Position numbers and translations under genes: made by a program. DNA of 64,000 nt from Liriodendron chinense (Eukaryota; Streptophyta; Magnoliopsida; Magnoliales; Magnoliaceae): positions 1,054,001-1,118,000 of the forward strand of contig ML058526.1 of NCBI GenBank assembly GCA_003013855.2, given 5' to 3'. The notes beneath the pieces are model-generated. The model saw nothing but the letters and a program-made list of their open reading frames with translations, was not told the origin of the DNA and ran no database searches. Positions 45,972 through 56,703 of the stretch are shown piece after piece (the stretch's first letter is position 1; every line of letters starts with the position of its first letter).

Positions 45972-48635
45972 TCATGGAATTTGAATGATTTCATAATGGT
46001 CGAATCGCAACAGTAGTTCCTGAGCTTTGTTTAGATATGCAGCCATTCTTCCTCCCTTTGCCTGATATTCTGCAGTCACCTGCTCGACCACAAGTTGCGA
46101 GTCGCTGAATACCCTTACCGATCGTACTTCTATTTCTGAGGCGAGGCGAAGGCCGGCTAGGAGGGCTTCATATTCCGCTTCGTTATTTGAAGCCCTGAAT
46201 CCGAATTGAAGTGCGTACTGAATTTTGATCCCATCAGGTGAGGACAGAACGAGGCCAGCTCCACTGCCCTGTGCATTGGAAGACCCATCGACGTGCAATG
46301 TCCAAGAAGGTATGACATGCTTTACCTCCGGGTTTTGGATAAGTTCACGACTGCACTCAGCCCCGTGAGGCTCGGTTAATTCGACGATGAAGTCGGCTAC
46401 AGCTTGTCCCTTGATTACGGCATGAGGTCGGTATCGTATATCGAATTCACCCAACTCGACTGCCCATTTGACGAGGCGACCTGATGTTTGGGGATTCTGC
46501 AGCACCTGCCGTAATGGCTGATCAGTTAGCACAGCTATCGGATGCGCTTGGAAGTATGGCCTCAATTTGAGGGCTGAAGTGATTAAAGCTAGGGCGAGTT
46601 TTTCGATTTGAGGGTATCGTGTTTTCGAGTCGATCAGGGCTTTGCTTGTGTAATAGACAGGCCTTTGTATCCCCTCGTCGTCTCGGACTAGAGCCAAGCT
46701 GACCGCTGCTTCTGAGACTGCTAGGTACAGGAGCAATTCTTCTTTATGCACTGGCTTGGACAACAGCGGTGGGGAGCCGAGGTAGGCTTTCAGCTCTACA
46801 AAAGCTTGCTCGCATTCAGGAGTCCATGTCATTTCCTTACATTTACGCAACTGTTTGAAGAAGGGAAGGCATCGGTCAGTAGCCTTCGAGACGAACCTGT
46901 TGAGTGCTACGATCCTTCCTGTGAGCCGCTGAACTTCTTTTACTGTGCGAGGCGAGCTCATATTGAGGAGGGCCTAGATTTTTTCTGGATTGGCTTCAGT
47001 TCCTTGCTGGTTTACCATGAAGCCAAGGAATTTTCCTGAACCTACTCCAAAGGCGCATTTGCTAGGGTTGAGCTTCATACGATACTTCCTTAATATTCTG
47101 AATGCAGTGCATAGGTCGTTGACGTGATCTTCTAAATGCTTACTTTTGACGAGCATGTCGTCGACATATAACTCCATAGTTTTGCCTAGTTGATCCGCAA
47201 ACATCTTGTTCACCAGTCGTTGGTACGTTGTCCCGGCGTTCTTGAGTCCGAAGGGCATAACTTTGTAGCAGTAGAGTCCCCGGTCCGTGATGAATGCGGT
47301 CTTTTGCCGATCGGGAGCATACATTTGGATTTGATTATATCCAGAGTAAGCATCCATGAAGCTGAGGAGCTCGTGTCCGGCGGTTGCGTCGACGAGCTAA
47401 TCTATTCGTGGTAGAGGGAAGCTGTCTTTAGGACAGGCCTTGTTCAGGTCAATGTAGTCCACACAGACTCTCCATTTCCCATTGTTCTTTTTGACGAGGA
47501 CAACGTTTGTAAGCCATTTCGGATAGCATATTTCTTGGACGAATCCCGCCTTGTGCAATTTCTGTACTTCCTCTTCGATGATCATGTACCTTTCTGTATT
47601 GAAAGAGCGCCTTTTTTGACGGATCGGTCTGATATTTGGATCGACGTTTAGCCGATGGACCATCACTTCCGGGCAGATTCCGGGCATCTCTTCATGGGAC
47701 CACGCAAAAACGTCCACATGCTCCTTCAAAAAGGTGATTAAGCTCTCTCGAATCTTGTCCTCCAAACATGATCCGATCTTGATAATTCTGGTGGGGTCGG
47801 TATCCGACAAGGGAATGTCGGTCAACTCTTCGGCGGGCGACCCGCGCTCCTTCTCTTCCTCCCTTGGGTCGAGGGAGGTCGCATGAGAAACGGTTGATGC
47901 CATGCTTTTATTTTTTCCTCGCAGGGAAAGTTCGTAGCAACGACGGGCTTCCTGCTGATCTCCCCTGACCACACCGATTCCTTCGTCTGTTTTGAACTTC
48001 ATTGCGAGGTGATCGATGGAGACGGTCGCTTTGAGAGCTCGCAGGATAGGGCGGCTGATGATGGCGTTGTAGGTAGAGGGGGTATTTATGACAAGGAAGT
48101 CAACCATAATTATTTTCTGATTTGGTTCTTCCCCGGCGGTAACTGGTAGAGTTATTTCCCCTTCGGGCATGATGCTGTCCCCTGTGAACCCGGTCAACGC
48201 TGTCTTGACCGGTCTCAGTCGGGATCGATCAATCTTCATTTTTTCAAACGCCGAAGCGTAGAGGATATCAGCCGAACTGCCCGTGTCGACCATCATCCTG
48301 TGGAGTCTTTTATTGGCGACCATCATTGCAACGACAAGGGAGTCGTCATGTGGATGTACGACCTCTCGAGCGTCCTCTTCGGTAAAAGTTATTGTTTGTG
48401 AGGTTACCTTTGCGACCTTTGCAGGTCGGCTGGTGATGTTAACAGAAGATCTCGGTATGGATGTTCTTCCTTGTCGTACGTAGTTTTTGCGGGAATTCCC
48501 GGTATCTCCAGTGGTCGGCCCCCCAAAGATCATGTGGATTTCTTTCACAGGGTTGTTGTTTTGTTCCTCGTTCATGTCGTTGGCTCGACCTTCATCTCTT
48601 CGTCCATCCGAACGCTGGGCGATGTAGTCTTTCAA
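45972..48635 (-). pseudogene. Protease, reverse transcriptase and RNase H of retrotransposon B
   Basis: One reading frame covers protease (MVDTGSSADILYASAF, about 48300), RT (HRLNVDPNIRPIRQKRR, NNGKWRVCVDYIDLNKACPKDSFPLPRID, DAYSGYNQI, MPFGLKNAGTTYQ, catalytic YVDDMLVKS at about 47165-47140) and RNase H (RPVYYTSKALIDS, TDQPLRQVLQNP, HVDGSSNAQGSGAG, ASNNEAEYEALLAGL). It is closed only by a TAG at 47397, a TAG at 46974 and a TGA at 45972. These sit where related elements have Gln, Gln and Arg (CAG, CAG, CGA). No frameshift occurs in this 2.7-kb stretch, so a recent ancestor was probably coding. Confidence 0.92.
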
Positions 48636-48662
48636 AAATCCTTGCTGAATGAGGGCTTCTAT

Positions 48663-50205
48663 CTATCGCTTTAAGTCAAAGCAATCCACGGTGTTGTGAC
48701 CATGGTCTTTGTGGTACAAACAGTACCTTGATTTCGACCTTCTATTAGGGTCGGTCTTTATTTTCACAGGTCGTTCAAAGTTATACCTACCTTTCTCTGC
48801 TAAGTACACCTGTTTGATGGTTTTATTGAGCGGTGTATATTTTTCGAACCCGAGGCGCCGGTGGTTTCGTCCCATGGGCAGATCCGATCCGAGCTGGTGA
48901 CCTCCGTTCCGACTTTCGTTCCGACCTGTGTTTTTTCGAGCTACTGCATCCTGACGATCCTTATTCCTAGTCGTCGGTCGGTGAGCGTTGACCAGTTCTT
49001 CGGCGTTGATGTGTTTAGCTACTCGATCTAGGAATTCGACCACAGACTGGGGTGGCTCTTCCCCAACAGACCAAAGAAATCTTCGGTCTCGCAGCCCTCC
49101 AATCATGGTGTGTAACAGCACATCTTAGGAGAGGTTTTTAACTTGTACTGCCTCAGAATTGAAGTGTGCGAGATAATCTTTCAGGGACTCATCTTCTTTT
49201 TGCCTGATTGCTGCGAGGTGCGTTGAATGCTTCCTCGGGTCGGTGCTCCCGATGAACTGAGTTGCGAAGGCTCGGCTTAGTTGAGAGAACGAGCTGATAG
49301 TTCTGGGTTTAAGGTTGCGAAACCAAGTCCATGCCGAGCTCGTCAAGGACAAAGGAAAAGCCTTACACATAATGTGCCCGTTGGCCCCAAGGAGATCCAT
49401 GCGGGCTTTGAAGTTTTCTAAATGTTCCGCTGGATCTCCTATCCCAGAGTACTGCTTCAACTAAGGAACCTTAAACCCTTTGGGGAGGGGTTCTTCACGA
49501 ATCTCATCGGTGAACGGCGACTCAGATGAATCGACCAGTGCATCCACAGCGATTGGAGCTCGGGCCCGCTGTGCTCTCTGAATATCGCCCATTTGTTCCC
49601 GCAGTTCTCTCAGCTCGGCCTCTAGTGGGCTTAGGTTGTCGTCAACCCGGTTGCTGGCTCCAAGATCAGCTCATTCATGTGCGAGATGATCTGTTCTTCG
49701 TTCCTCAAGTCTATGTCGTAGATCGGTGGCAGGCAAGCCTGTCGTTGGCCGAGATCTGGTCTCGGTTGCTCGGCTGGCGACCTCGTTTTCTTCTATCGGA
49801 GTGAGGTGTTGAGAACGCTGCGACGGCCGAGTTTGGTGAGAGTGCTGGGTTTGTTGAGGCTGGGAATGGGTATGCCGAGGCCCCTCACGGTCTCTACCAT
49901 TTTGGATGGGCTAGACCGGTTAGCAGGGCTTTAATTTCGTCCAGCCTCTGGTCCACGTAGCCCAGTCGTTCGTCGACCCCACTCAGTTTTTGGTTGACCC
50001 CTCCTACCTGCTCTTCGAGAAGGGACAACCTGACTCCTCGGTTGCGAGGTCTCTGTTGTCCCCCCTGCTGAGCGAAAAGAGGAGAGTTCCCACCGAGCTG
50101 AATAGCGGGAGCGTCGGGGAATGATCCTTCATTCTCAGAGATTTGATCGTCTGAAAGTCCATCGATTGCGGGTGCTTTCCCCTTATACTTTCTCTTTCCG
50201 GCCAT
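48663..50205 (-). pseudogene. Gag of retrotransposon B
   Basis: The ATG at 50205 opens MAGKRKYKGKAPAIDG, followed by a coiled coil (LLEEQVGGVNQKLSGVDERL). The Retrotrans_gag core is at 49460-49125 (AWTWFRNLKPRTISSFSQLSRAFATQFIGS) and the C-terminal part at 49121-48663, with the zinc knuckle CLYHKDHGHNTVDC near 48690. Stops or frame changes lie near 49880, 49459 and 49124. It sits about 100 bp inside the 5' LTR, directly before protease. Confidence 0.88.
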
Positions 50206-50283
50206 TGCGAAAGGGAGAGAAGATGAGGTCGTCTTAGACAATGGGGTGAGAACACGGACTTCCTAGTTAAAGGAAGGAGGCGT

Positions 50284-50301
50284 TTCCCACAGACGGCGCC
50301 A
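50284..50301 (-). promoter_or_regulatory. Primer binding site of retrotransposon B
   Basis: The minus strand reads TGGCGCCGTCTGTGGGAA, three bases from the 5' LTR, nearly identical to the PBS of element A. Confidence 0.85.
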
Positions 50302-50304
50302 AAC

Positions 50305-50911
50305 TGTTGTTACCAAAAAATGGTCAACAGACAAAAAATGTAGATTTATGATCTGGACAGTTGAGTGAAGTTGGACCTCTGATGAAAGAAGGCTGAGATG
50401 ATGGAATCCTTAGATCCTGCAAAAGAACACAGAGGATAAGGGGGGTGGCTGGGGTCCAGCCAATAACCCTCCGATGCCTAAGTCAGCACTTTTCTGGATA
50501 AATCAATATCTTAGGGTCAATCGATATTAGTTTTTCATACCTTGATTATGGAGAGAATATCCTTATTTATAGACTTAGGTTGCGAATACTGCTTGCCTTT
50601 TGGAGAGTCGTAATTCCAACGGACTGCTAGCTGGGTTTTCGAGATCTTCGGATCTGCCCATAACAGACGAAGATCCTTATCCCTGAAAGCTGGGGATGTC
50701 GATCTCTCCTCCTGATATCTCGGAATAATCTTAAGATTGCGGATTTACAATTCAATTTGCTTAGGACGATCTTTATTACATAGGGCCGAGCCGACCAGTT
50801 TCCATCGGGTCAATACGACCCGACTCGTATCCGGGACCTGAATCAGGTCGGCTCGTCTTTCCCGGGTCGGCACGATCTGTTGTCTTTCAGGTCGGCTCTT
50901 TACCCATAACA
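50305..50911 (-). repeat. 5' LTR of retrotransposon B (607 bp)
   Basis: Starts TGTTGTTACC, ends CCCATAACA and is followed by the TSD copy GTAGC. About 97 percent identical to 40815-41422 by eye. Confidence 0.92.
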
Positions 50912-51177
50912 GTAGCGGTGGCAATCGATCAGTTGGACTTGCAAGTTAATTCAATTGACCTATTTCTGAGGTAGGCTTGGATCAAGCTAAATGGGTAGTG
51001 AATCAAGTTAATTCAATTGACCCACTTCTGAGGTAGTCTGGCAAAGAAAATTTGACTGTGTGGTCCACCTGATGAATGGGTTGGATATTGCACATTTATG
51101 CCTTGTCAACAAATGTTGACCATTGGATACAAATACACACAGCTCTTGCACGTAGCATACGTGTGATCATGGTTTAA

Positions 51178-51297
51178 GAACTCCTAAGTTTTGTGGATAT
51201 ACTGAGCCCAAATGAAACTGAGCTGGCACGTTTGACTAGAATGCCGACAGAAACTTTTGAACAGATCAGTGAAGTTGTCGTAAAATGCCATGAAATG
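51178..51297 (+). pseudogene. Exon of a plant ribokinase (PfkB family) gene
   Basis: A 40-codon open stretch reads ELLSFVDILSPNETELARLT, then MPTETFEQISE and VKCHEM. This matches the central region of plant ribokinases, which phosphorylate ribose (SPNETEL and the following helix are family signatures). It ends exactly at a consensus 5' splice site (GTGAGT, 51298-51303). The 3' splice site is unclear; TAA stands just before ELL. No further exon was found up to 51781, and element B lies 260 bp upstream. It is either a relic or one exon of a gene disrupted by insertions. Recognition is from memory of the family. Confidence 0.65.
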
Positions 51298-51303
51298 GTG
51301 AGT

Positions 51304-51781
51304 TAGAACCACTACTAATAAGGACAGATGTACCTTTAAATTCTTGGTTGTTTATGGCTTGTTTACATTAACCTATAGAGGTATGTTCATGAACACCTTT
51401 ATGGCTGGTAATGTTATCGACCACCATGTTCACACATGCATCTGTGTCATGTATACAAGGTCACTAAGAGAAAAAAAAGATGGACATTTACATACAGTGC
51501 ACATTTACATATACATTCAAACAGAGCACTATTGCTTGTGTTTCTTACGATTCAAACATCCATAAACCTTCTTTCTTAGTCTAATATTATTGATATGGTG
51601 TGCAGTGTCCATGCCGCTCCTCATTCTCAGTCATATTATCAATGAATGCAGCTTCTTTAGTTGGTTCAGTGAAACTCAGTAGAAAGATCTTTCTGAAGGG
51701 CTTCACGATGAAGTAAATTCTTTCTTTCTTTCTTTTTTTCATTATGAAAATCAACTATGCTAATGATTTCGATGTGTAATA
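51304..51781. other. Non-coding, intron-like stretch
   Basis: AT-rich with no recognised gene. A short plus-strand frame (about 51609-51719, ending KDLSEGLHDE) could be another exon relic but matches nothing I know. Confidence 0.35.
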
Positions 51782-52486
51782 TGTTGACGTTAAATCTCGT
51801 CACCAGATGTTGATTAGGGATCGACTAGTTGATCATGGACCAACTTAAATCTTTGCCGTCAGATTGATGGATAATAAGGAAGGTCTATGAACTGGAACTT
51901 GCAAACACCGCCAAGGGTTAGGATGGCCGTCGGTGGTTCTGGCTAATGACCCTCCGATGCCTAAGTTAGTGGACGTATGATAATCACCAAAGATGAGTGA
52001 GTTTTAGTATTTCTGTATGCATACCTCGAAGCGTGGCATGGAGGGGTATTTATAATGTATATCGTTACCATATTTGAGTAGGATTCTTACTCTGTTAAGA
52101 TCTTTCCTCCGACAGAGGATGGGTCACGTATCATGGCGAGGTATGTGATTGTCTTGGATACATCAACGAGATTATCTGTGCAATGCAGATATCTCTTTTA
52201 TTTAGCGAAGAAGTGAATCCTGTGACTTGCAGAACACGTGATAGAGTCCTGATTGCTCGGGGAGTGACGCTCGGTCGGTATAGTTGACTGGTAAGTCCGT
52301 TCGTCAGAAGCTGGTCGTAGGTAGTAGAAATAGACGACCACTCTTGCGTGATCGGAAAACTCAAAGGATGCTGACCGCTTAAGTCTAAAAAGGTCGATTC
52401 GGGTATTGAGGAATGTTGACCGCTTATGCTTAATAAATAACTGAGCATATCAGAATACGGGCGCAGTCAATCTGAATGTCATAACA

Positions 52487-53640
52487 GTCAGTCCCCCTGC
52501 TCTCAAGTCCGATTTCAATGGATTTGAGAGCAAAAAGGCTGAACAGGAAATTGACATTCAAATCTCGGACCATCCCAGGAGGTCATTAGTACATTATGTG
52601 GCAACGTATCTTCCACACCCAGAATTAATGTAGGCTCTATTTTCCTGTCCACATTTATTACTTCCGGAAGATGAAGCAATACGATCGACTAGGTGCTGAC
52701 ACGTGGCATCCTTGGAAGCTGGAACAGTTACAACGACTCTTATAAGAAGGTGCCTTTTGGTTTTCTTCCTGAGTCAGGTTCTGCAAGAGATACCCATGAC
52801 TTTTCCTAGTTTTTCCCTATTTTTCGTCAAGTCTTAGAGTGGCGTTGATCCCTTGATCCTTGACCAGAATGATGCTTAGACCGAAACTTACGTTGTGGCT
52901 GGTGAGCATGGAAGGTGGGCGTGCGCATGGGGTCCTTTGATCAATGTTGGAGGTTCCACGCTTGGCATATATCTACCATTTGCGAAGAAGCTAATGTCCA
53001 GAGAATGGACACTGTTGCCTTATCACGTAGTGTCACCTTCGGCCGCTATCTGCCTCTGGTGTGACAACTATTTGCATCGGGGGATCTTTTGTCACTTCCT
53101 ATCCCCTTTCCTGGGAAGGAAGGCGACATAGGTTTTCCCGAGCAAGAAGATGGAGACGAGGTCGATGGCAAGGCGTCCTTATTATTTCCTACTCCCATTG
53201 CAGTTTTTTGCCCTTTTCACTTCTTATCTCCTTTGTGTCTATCTGCTTTAGGAAGGAAAGCGACTCTGAATGAGGCGTTGGACAGGAAGATGAGGGTAAA
53301 AGGAGGGGCGTCAGGTTTCTTTTTCCTCCTTTGGCCGATCTCCTGTGGGAAGGAAAGCGACATCGAAAGAGGTGCTAAGCAGAAGGATGAGGGTGAAGAC
53401 GAGGTTGAAGAATGGGGGAATCAAGTCCCTCTTTTCCTCCCTTGATGTTCCACGAGCTTCGAGACATTTTCATCAGCCTTTTTCTACTCCAAAGTTTCTG
53501 TAAACGAAGTATTTTACTAAGAGCAGCCTCTTCTTCGTTTTCTTCTGGTACGGGGAATCTTTGTAATGCATTGCCTTATATGAAATAAAACGTTTCTTTC
53601 TTTTTACATGAGTCTTTGTCTTATTTTTGTCATTTTTCTA
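52487..53640 (+). pseudogene. First antisense-ORF module of element C (promoter and 3' end, middle deleted)
   Basis: A TATA-like CTTATAAG at about 52739 follows a CACGTG-like ACACGTGG. The coding remnants after 52860 are rich in Glu, Asp and Lys (GKEGDIGFPEQEDGDEVDGK, KDEGEDEVEEWG, to 53442), like the acidic tails of the A and B extra ORFs. A 3' UTR-like tail with ATGAAATAAAA follows near 53580. The conserved domain itself is absent, so the middle appears deleted. Confidence 0.45.
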
Positions 53641-53899
53641 ATCTATAGAAAATGTCGATCGATGATCGTGGTCATTTATTAAATTCCTGAACATTGGTCG
53701 GGTCGGGTTGGTCAGGACGATTGCTCAAATCCGACCCGAGTTCCTCATACTTCGGTTAGAAAAGTGAGTGTCGAGTGTAACGTTTGAGTGTAACGTTTGA
53801 GTAAAAAGCTTAACCGTCAAGGCTTGACTTTCAAAAGTTGCCGTCGTACGTAAGAAAAGATAAGGAACATGCGTCCCTTCATATGAAGCGTCTGATCAT

Positions 53900-54745
53900 T
53901 TAATGTGACATGCCGTTTGCCTTCTTCGGAAGGATGCATGACTGACGCATGTCCTTCATTTAATGTGGCGTGCCTTTTTGAATTTGAAACGGAGTGGGGA
54001 GGCGACGCGTGTAAGGTCGCGATGATTGCTTGTGTATATATACCTATCGCTTGTACAAAAGATTGCTTCTCACAACAACATTCATACAGAGGAGAGAAAA
54101 CCCTAATCGCTCTAGCCGTTGCGCCCTACTTGCCTTCGTGTTCTCCTTCCTTTGCTCTATCTCCCATCTGTAAGTCCTTCCTCCATTAAAGTCTTCTTCT
54201 TCGAGTGCTGCTCCGATACCTATAGGGAAGGACCCTCCCGAATTCTCCTCTTCAAATGGTCACTGTCGGAGGAGAGGGAAACGGCCAGCCTCTTCTTCCT
54301 TGGATCATTCTCCCAGAGATTATCCCTCGACCCTCACTCTGGAAGAGCTGAAAAACATCCGATGGGATTTTAGTGTTCCGCAGGACGTAATTTTTCGTTT
54401 ACCAGGGTAGAGGAGACAACAGATAACCCAAAAATGGGTGAAACTGCTATTTACGATTATATTTTCCCTTTGGGGTTTCACCTTCCGCTACTGCCATACG
54501 TTGCCGGCATCTTGAACCGATATAATATCGCCCCGGTTCAACTGATGTCGAATGGTTGGCGGGTTGTTTTTGAGCTTGTACGTTCTTTAGAAAGAGGTTG
54601 GGAATGGCGAAGTGAGCCCGGGGAATTTCATAGGCTGTATTCCTTGAGGAAATTTGGTATGGTTGTATTCCCTGAGGAAAAGGATAAAATTTCATAGGCT
54701 GTATTCCCTGAGGAAATTTCATAGCCTTCAGAGTAACAGCCATGC
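53900..54745 (+). pseudogene. Second antisense-ORF module of element C (conserved domain, truncated)
   Basis: A TATA box (GTATATATAC, 54034-54042) is followed by coding remnants from about 54120. The conserved block lies at 54434-54650 (IYDYIFPLGFHLPLLPYVAGIL, PVQLMSNGWRVV, GEFHRLYSLRKF), homologous to the extra ORF of element A. It then breaks up in three partial copies of TGTATTCC(C/T)TGAGGAAA (54636-54720) and stops at the junction with foreign LTR sequence. Confidence 0.65.
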
Positions 54746-54749
54746 CTAT

Positions 54750-55691
54750 GGACTATGGCATGCTCAAGGGTTACCATAATTCGAATATAATCAAGCCAAA
54801 TATGATAATCTTAGAGAATTGCAAGGAATCCATGTCTTAAGCACATGAACTCTCATAAAACTTCTAAAAATATTAACTTTATTCAAACGAGAATATTCAA
54901 AATCCAAACTTAAAGTGAAAGTACTTGAACTAAACTGAATTAAACATGAAATTGGCTACAAGCTTCACCTCTCAGCCCTAGCTGAGAAGTTCTAGTCGAG
55001 CATTATAATACTACAACTAGAATAAAAAGAAAAACTAAATAAAAACTAGAAAAACTAGAAAAACTGGAATCGACGGAGTTGTGGACGCTTCACGGTGCTC
55101 TCCTTCACTTCCCATGACCTCCAATCTCTTCTTGGATGCTTTTAGACGAAGCCCTAGGTCCCCTTTTATAGAATAGTGTGGAAGATTCTAGATTGCGCAA
55201 GAAATCCCGGAGCTGCGCAGAGAAATTTAAAGCTTGTAGGATAAGCTTTGTTACGTAGACGACCGATCTCAAAACGCCTAAAATAGTCCAGTGACTTTTT
55301 TGGATTTTTCACCCCCTCCTGTTGAGTGCTCGACCGGTCTAATGACCGGTCTGAGTGCTGGCCGATCGGTCTGGCTTGGTCCAGAGAGAAGTGCAGCACA
55401 GGGGGGTCCCTGTTGAATTGCAGACCGGTCGGACGACCGGTCTTCAGTGCAGAGTGTTGCACTTCTTCCTTTGTTCTTTCTCTTCCTCCCTTGCTTCTTT
55501 CTCCCATCCTTTGGCACTTAATTTTTTGGTCTTCAATGTAGACAAAGTACTCTTTTTAACCTTAAATCAGTGAAATCTCCACCTCGCTCCTACTATCACA
55601 AATCACACATTAGATGAGCCTTTTAAGCATGCAAACCATGCATATAATGTGACGTAATGGGCTAGTGAATGTATAAATTGGAGGCTCAACA
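54750..55691 (-). repeat. Truncated Athila-like LTR
   Basis: Minus-strand LTR starting TGTTGAGCC (55691) and homologous to 7897-9371 and 33211-34447 (same CAAGCTTCACCTCTCAGCCC block, same TATA-like CCCTTTTATAGA near 55163). It has four GACCGGTC palindromes (55332, 55344, 55423, 55435). Its 3' end is missing at the fusion with element C. Confidence 0.8.
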
Positions 55692-56445
55692 ATTTGCTCT
55701 TTCTTCAGGTTAAAGATACAATACTTCTTGAGGTGAGAGAGCTTCTCATGGAGCACCAGGCGCATGTGGCCTTCCCTTGGGCGCATGTGGCCTTCAGGCC
55801 ATTTTCCGGCTAGTGGGTTTCCACCCTGGGCTCATGTGGAATTGCCACTGGGTGTGGGTGCATGTGCCAGGCGCATGTGCTTTGGACATGCGCCTAGAGT
55901 CTTCTCCAGACTTAGAAATTTTTTAGAGCAAATGGAGCTAGGCGCATGTGGAATTGCCATTGGGTATGGGCGCATGTGCAAGGGAATATGCGCCTGGTGC
56001 ACTTTACTCCAAACTTGCATTTCAACATCTTCCGAGTTGGGCGCATGTGGGGGATCACATGCACCTAGTACCCCTTTTAAAATTCCATTTCTCCCCTCGT
56101 TTGCTGGATGGATGCATGTGAGAGGGCACATGCGCTTAGGACTCCACCTTGGGTGCATGTAGCCCTACTACTTAGCCAAAATTCAAAATCTTGGCACTAC
56201 TTTGCCCTTTGGTGAAAAATTCATGCATCTGGCTCCATTCTCAGCCAAATTCGATGCCGTTTGTGACTATCTCGCTTAATACTCGAACATGATTAGAACT
56301 TGGTGCTTTAGACTTGTAATATGCTACTTGTCTTGGTCTTTTACGGCCTGCAACTGTCCATTTAAATGAATTTATAATGTGCACTTCCAGGTAGGTGCAT
56401 ATGCATAAACTTAGGGTTAGTGTGAATTCGCATGCACTCCAAGTG
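55692..56445. repeat. GCGCATGTG-rich repeat region upstream of the PMD gene
   Basis: About a dozen copies of GCGCATGTG or its variants, partly inverted (CACATGCGC), lie at 55760-56160. A larger imperfect tandem repeat of about 114 bp is included (CATGTGGAATTGCCACTGGG at 55831 and 55945). The region lies before the TATA-like box (56446-56453) of the PMD gene and may be the LTR or the promoter of element D. LTR ends could not be placed. Confidence 0.55.
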
Positions 56446-56703
56446 TATATATAGGGTTGTCATTATATTTGCTGTGCTTATGACATGTGTGAGCTTGTTT
56501 GTCGGATGCGCGCTCAAATTCTGTTGTTCTCATGCTCTTGTCGGTCGTGATTTTATACATGTGTTTATCGATGTGACTGCTTGTGTGTGCGATTGTATTT
56601 AGATGATAATATTTTGTTTCTAGTGATGCGTACCTTATTGTGTTGTTGTTGCGTGCGCTGGGCTTCTGTCTAATGTTCTTTCATTCGAGTGTTGCAGTGA
56701 ATT

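Larger units (their letters stand above)
40815..50911 (-). mobile_element. Tat-like Ty3/gypsy retrotransposon B, complete (10.1 kb)
   Basis: Two LTRs (40815-41422 and 50305-50911) begin TGTTGTTACC and end CCCATAACA. The TSD GTAGC is perfect (40810-40814 and 50912-50916). The LTRs differ at roughly 15 positions by eye (about 2.5 percent), mostly transitions, so B is younger than A. Minus-strand order is PBS, gag, protease, RT, RNase H, integrase; an intron-containing ORF lies on the plus strand between integrase and the polypurine tract. The pol frame stays open for about 3 kb apart from three stops explicable by C-to-T change, then has frameshifts in integrase. Confidence 0.94.
51782..54745 (-). 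mobile_element. Truncated Tat-like element C (3' LTR, polypurine tract, antisense-ORF region; no gag-pol)
   Basis: An LTR-like block runs from TGTTGACG (51782) to GTCATAACA (52486). It shares the stretch GGCTAATGACCCTCCGATGCCTAAGT with the LTR of element B. It is followed by a polypurine tract (minus strand GAGAGCAGGGGGACTGAC, 52487-52504) and then by plus-strand sequence related to the antisense ORFs of A and B. Integrase and everything upstream are missing, and the element is fused to a piece of Athila-like LTR near 54745. Confidence 0.72.
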
